From: an uncultured Longilinea sp.
GTDB taxonomy: Bacteria; Chloroflexota; Anaerolineae; Anaerolineales; Anaerolineaceae
NCBI GenBank assembly: GCA_937863945.1
Contig: CALMIB010000131.1
Span: 1 to 6,113 of the forward strand
Reading direction: 5' to 3'
DNA length: 6,113 bases
Notes under the pieces: model-generated
What the model was told of the DNA's origin: nothing
Database searches by the model: none
The model's input: the letters and a program-made list of their open reading frames with translations, nothing else
Position numbers and translations under genes: made by a program
Part shown: in pieces, positions 1 through 6,113 of the stretch
Layout: every line of letters begins with the position of its first letter
Numbering within the stretch: the first letter of the stretch is position 1

Positions 1-10
1 CTCCGCGGCA

Positions 11-130
11 CGGGCAAACCATCGTTGGCTTCTCCCGCCTCGCCCTTACCTGGGGATAGGACTCAGTCAGGGCGAGGCAGGAGGAATCAGGTAAGTCCTG
101 CACGCCAACGCCGGGCCTCGACCTTACCCG
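11..130. other. Candidate structured RNA or complex inverted-repeat region with pseudoknot topology
   Basis: No convincing gene lies here, but the stretch is packed with complementary segments. Outer pair: 11-17 with 124-130 (6 of 7). Next: 23-29 with 104-110 (7 of 7, CGTTGGC/GCCAACG). Inside these, 32-45 pairs with 70-83 (13 of 14), and 45-52 pairs with 88-95 (8 of 8, CTTACCTG/CAGGTAAG). The last two interlock in the order A-B-A'-B', which is an H-type pseudoknot. A sixth-order alternative, 77-82 with 96-101 (6 of 6), would compete with the 70-83 arm. Two outer stems closing a pseudoknot is typical of a folded RNA of about 120 nt. I do not recognise the family, and DNA pairing alone does not give the strand. 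A short TTTT follows at 131-134. An inverted-repeat mobile remnant is the main alternative. Confidence 0.4.
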
Positions 131-132
131 TT

Positions 133-163
133 TTGCGCCCGACCCGCGCGAATGTGCTACAAT
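133..163 (+). promoter_or_regulatory. Probable promoter of the LLM oxidoreductase gene
   Basis: An extended -10 (TGC then TACAAT, 155-163) lies 44 bp before the ATG at 208. The best -35 candidate, TTGCGC at 133-138, is weak and has a long 19-bp spacer, so recognition would rest mainly on the extended -10. The expected transcription start is near 169-171, directly at the foot of the hairpin at 171-195. Confidence 0.45.
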
Positions 164-170
164 TCACTCT

Positions 171-195
171 GCCGGAAGGGTGTTTCGCTTCCGGC
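171..195 (+). promoter_or_regulatory. 5'-UTR stem-loop next to the ribosome binding site
   Basis: A perfect 8-bp stem, GCCGGAAG (171-178) with CTTCCGGC (188-195), encloses a 9-nt loop. It would form the very 5' end of the mRNA if transcription starts about 7 nt after the -10 at 158-163. The Shine-Dalgarno-like GCGAGG (197-202) begins two bases after the stem. The hairpin could protect the 5' end or affect ribosome access; both roles are inferred. Confidence 0.5.
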
Positions 196-207
196 GGCGA
201 GGCAGAC

Positions 208-1050
208 ATGAAATACGGAATTGTGCTCACCTACGGCGACGCGCGTGAGGCTGCCGACCTGGCCGGCGAGGCCGAACGGGCCGGCTGGGACGGCTTCTTT
301 GTGTGGGAACCCATCTGGGGCATCGATGCCTGGGTGGCGTTGACCGCCGCCGCCATGCGCACCGCCACCATTCGCCTGGGCACCATGCTCTCGCCGCTGC
401 CTATCCTCAAACCGTGGAAACTGGCCGGCGAGGCCGCCACGCTCGACCGGCTCTCCGGCGGGCGGGTGATCCTTTCGGTGGGGCTGGGCGCCGCCGCCGA
501 TACGGGCTTCGCCAGTTTTGGCGAACCCGTTGACCGCAAGACGCGCGCCGAACTGCTCGACGAGGGCCTGGATGTGCTCACCGGGCTGTGGCAGGGGCAG
601 CCGTTTCACTACCACGGCCGGCATTATCACATCGAACCGACCGAGTTCTATCCCCCGCCGCCGCCCGTCCAGCAACCGCGCGTGCCCATCTGGGTGGTGG
701 GCGCCTGGCCGCGCGAAAAATCACTCAACCGCGCGCTGAAATACGACGGCATTCTGCCGGTGGCGATGGGCGCCGGCCACGAAATTCTGCCGCTGACGCC
801 CGAGCACGTCCGTGAGCTGGCCGCCTACGCCGCCGCCCACCGCGAGCAAAGCGGGCACTTCGACATCGTCGTGGAAGGCAAAACCCCCGGCGCGGATCCC
901 GCCGCCGCGGCCGACCAGGTGCTGCCGTGGGCCGATGCCGGCGCCACCTGGTGGATCGAGGCCGACTGGGACATTCCCAGGAATCCGCTGGCCGACCCGG
1001 TGATCGAAAAGTTGCGCCAGCGCATCCGCCAGGGGCCGCCGGCGGAGTAG
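208..1050 (+). CDS. LLM class flavin-dependent oxidoreductase
   Basis: The 280-residue protein is a TIM-barrel enzyme of the luciferase-like monooxygenase (bacterial luciferase) superfamily, whose members use FMN or coenzyme F420 in the cytoplasm. Family marks seen: the N-terminal strand MKYGIVL, EAERAGWDGFFVWE (21-34), TATIRLGTMLSPLP (53-66), ATLDRLSGGR (77-86) followed by VGLG (91-94), FGEPVDR and the helix to GLW (104-128), FHYHGRHYHI (133-142) and PRVPIWVVGA (157-166). The length is on the short side for the superfamily. The ATG at 208 is chosen because it starts at the first barrel strand and has GCGAGG five bases upstream. The frame stays open upstream to a TTG at 25, but that stretch is not protein-like. 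Substrate and flavin type cannot be read from the sequence. The TAG stop lies inside the first unit of a heptamer repeat. Confidence 0.9.
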   Translation: MKYGIVLTYGDAREAADLAGEAERAGWDGFFVWEPIWGIDAWVALTAAAMRTATIRLGTMLSPLPILKPWKLAGEAATLDRLSGGRVILSVGLGAAADTGFASFGEPVDRKTRAELLDEGLDVLTGLWQGQPFHYHGRHYHIEPTEFYPPPPPVQQPRVPIWVVGAWPREKSLNRALKYDGILPVAMGAGHEILPLTPEHVRELAAYAAAHREQSGHFDIVVEGKTPGADPAAAADQVLPWADAGATWWIEADWDIPRNPLADPVIEKLRQRIRQGPPAE

Positions 1051-1066
1051 CGGTGAGCGATTGGCA
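1046..1066 (+). repeat. Degenerate 7-bp tandem array (NTTAGCG type), copy 1
   Basis: Three consecutive 7-bp units, AGTAGCG, GTGAGCG and ATTGGCA, match a consensus NTTAGCG at 14 of 18 informative positions. The first unit contains the TAG stop (1048-1050) of the oxidoreductase gene. GGTGAGCGATT here (1052-1062) closely resembles GGTGGGCGATT at 4450-4460. GATTG-G-CAATC (1059-1069) is also a small palindrome. Confidence 0.45.
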
Positions 1067-1091
1067 ATCCCTTACAATCAAAAGCAATTCT

Positions 1092-1127
1092 ACGAATACC
1101 GCAGCAACGCATACCGAATACCGTATC
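1092..1127 (+). repeat. Degenerate 7-bp tandem array (MCGNATA type)
   Basis: Units read ACGAATA, CCGCAGCA (one base longer and degenerate), ACGCATA, CCGAATA and CCGTATC, giving a consensus MCGNATA. The last three are exactly in 7-bp register (1107-1127). The array fills the gap before the next gene, where I find no convincing promoter. TTGGCA at 1061-1066 resembles a -35 box but lacks a good -10 at a suitable distance. Confidence 0.5.
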
Positions 1128-1167
1128 CCTCACCCCCCCTCACTTTTCTTTCCTCCCAGGACACGCC

Positions 1168-1695
1168 ATGGACATCGAATTTGAAGGCCAACTCCAGCAG
1201 GATCAGTACATTCGCGCCGTAAAAGACATCCTCACGCCGCCGCTGCGCAGCACGCTCATCCGCCTGGCGATATTCCTGGTGGCCGCCGCCGCCGTCGCCT
1301 ATTTATTCATCTACAACCAGCGCGACGGCGTCATCTCCGAGATCGAAAACAACCGCCAGCGCCTGGCGCTGTTTGCCGGCGGATTCCTCACCCTGTACCT
1401 GATCGCGCCTTACATCGGCATCACCCGCAACGCCAAAAACCTGTGGAAAAAGCCGGCCGCCCGGCGCGTCCGCAGCGGGCGTGTCTCGCCGGAGGGCATC
1501 ACCTACGGCGATAAACTGACCACGTGGGACAGCTATACGCGCAAATACCAGTACGATGACATGGTGCTGCTGCTCACGGCCAGGGGCGGCATGTCGCTGC
1601 TGCCGCGCCAGTTCTTCCGCGACGAGATGGACTGGAAACGTTTCCGCCAGATGGTCGATCAGAACGCGGTCAACGCGAAGGATTACACCCGCTAA
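1168..1695 (+). CDS. YcxB-like two-helix membrane protein
   Basis: This 175-residue protein has a cytosolic N-terminus of about 29 residues, two hydrophobic helices (about 30-49 and 66-85) joined by a short charged loop, and a C-terminal soluble domain. The C-terminal part resembles the YcxB-like domain: GRVSPEGITYG (104-114), a central W120 followed by YTRKYQYDDMVLLL (123-136), then LLPRQFF (144-150) and DWKRFRQMV (155-163). Proteins of this kind are widespread small inner-membrane proteins without a known biochemical function. The ATG at 1168 has AGGA (1158-1161) six bases upstream. The gene follows the oxidoreductase in the same direction after 117 bp, but the repeat-filled gap makes a shared operon uncertain. 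It converges on clpB. Confidence 0.8.
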   Translation: MDIEFEGQLQQDQYIRAVKDILTPPLRSTLIRLAIFLVAAAAVAYLFIYNQRDGVISEIENNRQRLALFAGGFLTLYLIAPYIGITRNAKNLWKKPAARRVRSGRVSPEGITYGDKLTTWDSYTRKYQYDDMVLLLTARGGMSLLPRQFFRDEMDWKRFRQMVDQNAVNAKDYTR

Positions 1696-1711
1696 ACCCT
1701 GCACTATCGTT

Positions 1712-1748
1712 AAAAAAACAGTCGGGGCGGTCCTCAGATCCGCCCCGA
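1712..1748 (-). terminator. Rho-independent terminator of clpB
   Basis: A 9-bp GC-rich stem (1722-1730 with 1740-1748) has a 9-nt loop. Read on the minus strand it is followed by C-T-G and seven consecutive T (complement of 1712-1718). It begins 20 bp after the clpB stop. On the plus strand the hairpin is followed only by a weak T-rich stretch (GCTTTGTCTC), so it may also slow transcription coming from the membrane protein gene, but its orientation favours clpB. Confidence 0.9.
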
Positions 1749-1767
1749 TCGCTTTGTCTCTCCTGGT

Positions 1768-4353
<2,586 letters not shown>

Positions 4354-4356
4354 ATT

Positions 4357-4363
4357 CCCTCCT
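4357..4363 (-). promoter_or_regulatory. Strong Shine-Dalgarno site of clpB
   Basis: On the minus strand AGGAGGG lies three bases before the ATG (complement of 4351-4353). It fixes the clpB start and is much closer to consensus than the sites of the other genes here. Confidence 0.85.
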
Positions 4364-4401
4364 GATTGCCAGTAAAGTGCTGCTTACAGGGTATCGCCTG
4401 A

Positions 4402-4430
4402 GTGTTAAAGAAACGTCATAGAATTGTCAG
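4402..4430 (-). promoter_or_regulatory. Possible clpB promoter
   Basis: On the minus strand CTGACA (complement of 4425-4430, 5 of 6 to TTGACA) is followed after 17 bp by TAACAC (complement of 4402-4407), a poor -10. No clear heat-shock sigma-factor promoter and no complete CIRCE or HAIR operator was found in 4354-4576. Only a -35-like element is really supported. Confidence 0.25.
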
Positions 4431-4436
4431 AGTGAG

Positions 4437-4457
4437 GTTAGCGTTTGGCGGTGGGCG
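4437..4457 (+). repeat. Degenerate 7-bp tandem array (NTTAGCG type), copy 2
   Basis: Units GTTAGCG, TTTGGCG and GTGGGCG match NTTAGCG at 15 of 18 informative positions. The 12-mer at 4438-4449, TTAGCGTTTGGC, recurs exactly at 5749-5760 in the array at the end of the glycosylase gene. The array sits in the middle of the divergent intergenic region, between the two promoter candidates. An imperfect palindrome (GATTAT N6 ATTATC, 4457-4474) begins at its last base. Confidence 0.5.
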
Positions 4458-4516
4458 ATTATTTCGTCATTATCAACACGCAGCCTTCCATTGCCCTGCA
4501 CGCCAATCCGTCCGGG

Positions 4517-4544
4517 TTGCATCTCCAGCAAAATGCTGTATAAT
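4517..4544 (+). promoter_or_regulatory. Sigma70-type promoter of the AlkX-like gene
   Basis: A consensus -10, TATAAT (4539-4544), follows a weak -35, TTGCAT (4517-4522), at 16-bp spacing. The start ATG is at 4577, with the ribosome site GAGG (4569-4572) four bases before it. Transcription would begin near 4551, giving a short leader of about 25 nt. Confidence 0.6.
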
Positions 4545-4576
4545 ACGCTCCTAGAACTTTATTTCTACGAGGTTTC

Positions 4577-5752
4577 ATGTCCATCCTCCTCACCCGAACC
4601 GATGCGCGCAACCTGCTGCTGGCCGTCCAGGGCCTGCTCACCCCGCCGCCCGCCCCGGCGGCCAAACCCGACGTGCTGGCCGCCATCCGGCGCATGGGCG
4701 TGCTGCAGATCGACACCATTCACGTGGTGGCGCGCAGCCCCTACCTGACGCTGTTCTCGCGCCTGGGCGAATACGACCCAACCTGGCTGGATGAGCACCT
4801 GGTTGAAGGCCGCCTGTTCGAATACTGGGCGCACGCCGCCTGCTTTTTGCCAATCGAGGATTATCCCCTGCAGCGCCGCTTCATGCTCGACGGCGTGCGC
4901 GGCTGGCAGGATGCCCGCCCGTGGATCGAGGCGCACCGCGAACTGGTGGACGGCATCCTGGCGCGCATCCACGCCGAGGGCGGGCTGCGCTCGGCCGATT
5001 TCGAGGCCAAAAAGCCGGCCGGCGGCTGGTGGAACTGGAAGGACGAGAAGGTGGCCATGGAGGTGCTGTTCGTCACCGGCGACCTGATGGTGGCGCGCCG
5101 CGACAAGTTCCAGCGCGTGTACGATTTGCCCGGGCGGGTGCTGCCCGGCTGGGAGCAACTGCCCGTGCCCTCAGCCGATGCGGCGCGCCGCGAGCTGGTG
5201 CTGCGCAGTGTGGAAAAGCTGGGCGCGGCCCGCCCCGGCTGGGTGGCCGATTACTACCGCCTGCCAAAAAATGGCATGCCCGCGCTGCTGCGCGAGCTGG
5301 CTGCGCAGGGCGAGTTGATCGAGTGCGCGGTGGAGGGCTGGGACGGCCCCGCCTACGTGCACCCCAACAACGCCGGGCTGCTGGCGCAGGCGCAAAACGG
5401 CGAACTGCGGCCCACCTACACCACCCTGCTTTCGCCGTTCGACCCGCTCACCTGGGACCGCGCCCGCGCGCGCGAGCTGTTCGACTTTGACTACATGATC
5501 GAGTGCTACACGCCCGCACACAAACGGCGCTATGGCTACTTCAGCCTGCCGGTGCTGCGCCGCGGCGCGCTGGTGGCCCGCCTGGACGCCAAGGCCCACC
5601 GCCGCGAAGGCCGCTTCGAGGTGCGCAGCCTGCACTTCGAGCCGGGCGTGACGCTCGACGACGAACTGCGCGCGGACGTGACCGCCGCCATCCAGCGCTG
5701 CGCCGACTGGCACCGCACCCCGCAGGTGGAGTTCTTAGCTGTTAGCGCTTAG
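4577..5752 (+). CDS. AlkX/YcaQ-like DNA glycosylase (HTH_42 winged-helix family)
   Basis: This 391-residue protein belongs to the winged-helix HTH_42 family with E. coli YcaQ (AlkX) and Streptomyces AlkZ, monofunctional glycosylases that excise bulky N-alkylated bases and unhook interstrand crosslinks. Seen: GVLQIDTI (41-48), with Q44 and D46 in the catalytic Q-x-D arrangement of the AlkX branch (AlkZ has Q-x-Q); ARSPYLTLFSRLGEY (52-66); FEYWAHAACFLP (81-92); LFVTGDLMVARR (164-175) and VYDLPGRVLP (181-190) of the second winged-helix part; LLSPFDPLTWDR (284-295) and FDYMIECYTPAHKRRYGY (304-321) near the C-terminus. The start has GAGG four bases upstream and a good promoter. It is transcribed divergently from clpB. 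The last residues, LAVSA, and the stop are encoded by a 7-bp tandem array, so the C-terminal tail may not be ancestral. Activity is inferred from the motifs. Confidence 0.88.
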   Translation: MSILLTRTDARNLLLAVQGLLTPPPAPAAKPDVLAAIRRMGVLQIDTIHVVARSPYLTLFSRLGEYDPTWLDEHLVEGRLFEYWAHAACFLPIEDYPLQRRFMLDGVRGWQDARPWIEAHRELVDGILARIHAEGGLRSADFEAKKPAGGWWNWKDEKVAMEVLFVTGDLMVARRDKFQRVYDLPGRVLPGWEQLPVPSADAARRELVLRSVEKLGAARPGWVADYYRLPKNGMPALLRELAAQGELIECAVEGWDGPAYVHPNNAGLLAQAQNGELRPTYTTLLSPFDPLTWDRARARELFDFDYMIECYTPAHKRRYGYFSLPVLRRGALVARLDAKAHRREGRFEVRSLHFEPGVTLDDELRADVTAAIQRCADWHRTPQVEFLAVSA

Positions 5753-5768
5753 CGTTTGGCTTTTAGCG
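5734..5768 (+). repeat. Five-unit 7-bp tandem array (NTTAGCG), copy 3, overlapping the gene end
   Basis: Units in exact 7-bp register are CTTAGCT, GTTAGCG, CTTAGCG, TTTGGCT and TTTAGCG, matching NTTAGCG at 27 of 30 informative positions. This is the clearest array of the window. It begins inside the glycosylase gene, encodes its residues 387-391 and its TAG stop (5750-5752), and continues 16 bp beyond. Confidence 0.7.
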
Positions 5769-5798
5769 GCCTGCCCTTGTAGAGGGTGCCCCACCGCT
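5765..5798. other. Imperfect two-part hairpin between convergent genes
   Basis: AGCGG (5765-5769) pairs with CCGCT (5794-5798), and CCCT (5774-5777) with AGGG (5783-5786) around a 5-nt loop. Neither strand has a T-tract after it, so it is not a standard terminator, although it lies where the transcripts of the glycosylase and the acetyltransferase converge. The rest of 5799-5894 shows no gene and only AT-rich patches, including AAAAATTTTT at 5850-5859. Confidence 0.25.
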
Positions 5799-5894
5799 AC
5801 CCGCGTCCGTGTCTTCCCGGGCAACGCGAAGCATCTCGTCATCCGGCTGAAAAATTTTTACACTCGAAAAAGACTCTTCGGCTGCTGCGCGCCC

Positions 5895-6113
5895 TCAGCG
5901 TAATTCCTTCACCATCACAAACTCGCCGGGCAGGACGGTATAGCCAAACTTGCGGTCGATGGCCAGCACCGGTTCGTTTTTGGTGTTGTGGTGCGTGCGC
6001 ACGATGTGTGCGCCGAGCACGTCGCGGGCGTAACGCAGCGCGATGACCTTGACCGCCTGGCCCAGTTTGCGCCCGCGGTAGCGTGCATCCACGCCGGTGA
6101 ACAGGTTGTAGGC
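5895..6113 (-). CDS. GNAT family N-acetyltransferase, C-terminal fragment (cut by window edge)
   Basis: The minus-strand frame is open from the right edge to the TGA at 5895-5897, giving 72 residues without a start, so the gene continues beyond the window. The sequence has the acetyl-CoA-binding hallmark of GNAT enzymes, VDARYRGRKLGQAVK (fragment residues 8-22, R-G-R-K-L-G being the R/Q-x-x-G-x-G/A-type loop). It also has the downstream pattern T-x-x-N-x-x-N followed by a hydrophobic helix and KFGY. Such enzymes transfer an acetyl group to an amine; the substrate is not readable from this fragment. A GTG at 6090-6092 could be mistaken for a start, but it falls inside the conserved core strand. 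The gene converges with the glycosylase. Confidence 0.85.
   Translation of the reverse strand, partial: AYNLFTGVDARYRGRKLGQAVKVIALRYARDVLGAHIVRTHHNTKNEPVLAIDRKFGYTVLPGEFVMVKELR

Noticed and set aside
7..29. Resemblance of GGCACGGGCAAACC to the 5' part of the c-di-GMP-I (GEMM) riboswitch
   Set aside because: The conserved ACGCAAAGCC segment and the 3' half of the GEMM core are absent, and the pairing pattern of the region is different.
97..108. 12-mer CCTGCACGCCAA repeated exactly at 4495-4506
   Set aside because: About one exact 12-mer match is expected by chance in a window of this size and GC content, and the flanks do not match.
23..110. CGTTGGC ... GCCAACG considered as an integron attC site
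   Set aside because: The orientation of the core sites is opposite to the attC order (RYYYAAC first, GTTRRRY last), and the residues do not fit the consensus.
70..112. Fragments resembling a cobalamin riboswitch core (GAATCAGGTAAGTCC, AGTCAGG)
   Set aside because: The pieces occur in the wrong order and the CCCGC-ACTGT part is missing, so no such riboswitch can be supported.
25..207. Upstream extension of the oxidoreductase frame from a TTG at 25
   Set aside because: The 61 extra residues are low in hydrophobic pattern, rich in Arg, Pro and Ser, and precede the first barrel strand. The ATG at 208 has a ribosome site and family-typical N-terminus.
4400..4408. GAGTGTTAA, similar to one half of a CIRCE (HrcA) operator upstream of clpB
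   Set aside because: The second half-site is not present at the required 9-bp distance (4382-4390 reads GCTTACAGG).
5171..5713. 180-codon minus-strand frame inside the glycosylase gene, and several similar frames across 4459-5752
   Set aside because: They overlap the conserved HTH_42 coding sequence, have no family motifs, and show the composition of antisense shadows.

Overview
The window is GC-rich bacterial chromosome (coding parts clearly above 60% G+C, intergenic parts more AT-rich) with housekeeping-type genes, no mobile element, no CRISPR and no rRNA or tRNA gene. The gene set (LLM-class oxidoreductase, YcxB-like membrane protein, stand-alone clpB, AlkX/YcaQ-like glycosylase, GNAT) and the small heptanucleotide arrays between genes would fit a Chloroflexota (Anaerolineae-like) genome. 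That placement is a guess from general character, not a measured result.

Layout. Positions 1-130 hold no convincing gene but carry an unusually dense set of nested and interlocking inverted repeats, suggesting a structured RNA with a pseudoknot. A short promoter and 5'-end hairpin follow. Then come an LLM-class flavin-dependent oxidoreductase (208-1050, +) and a two-helix YcxB-like membrane protein (1168-1695, +), separated by a 117-bp gap made largely of two degenerate 7-bp repeat arrays. A strong rho-independent terminator (1712-1748) lies in the gap between the membrane protein gene and the convergent clpB (1768-4353, -), the ClpB disaggregase. A 223-bp divergent intergenic region carries the clpB Shine-Dalgarno site, another heptamer array and a good sigma70-type promoter for an AlkX/YcaQ-type DNA glycosylase (4577-5752, +). 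The 3' end of that gene runs into a further heptamer array that supplies its last five codons and its stop. The right edge cuts a GNAT acetyltransferase on the minus strand (5895-6113).

The genes do not form one pathway. ClpB (protein disaggregation) and the AlkX-like glycosylase (repair of alkylated or crosslinked DNA) are both stress or damage functions, but they have separate divergent promoters, and nothing shows that they are co-regulated. The points most worth a second look are the pseudoknot-like region at 11-130 and the family of 7-bp tandem repeats, two of which contain the stop codon of a neighbouring gene. I see no new multi-gene system.
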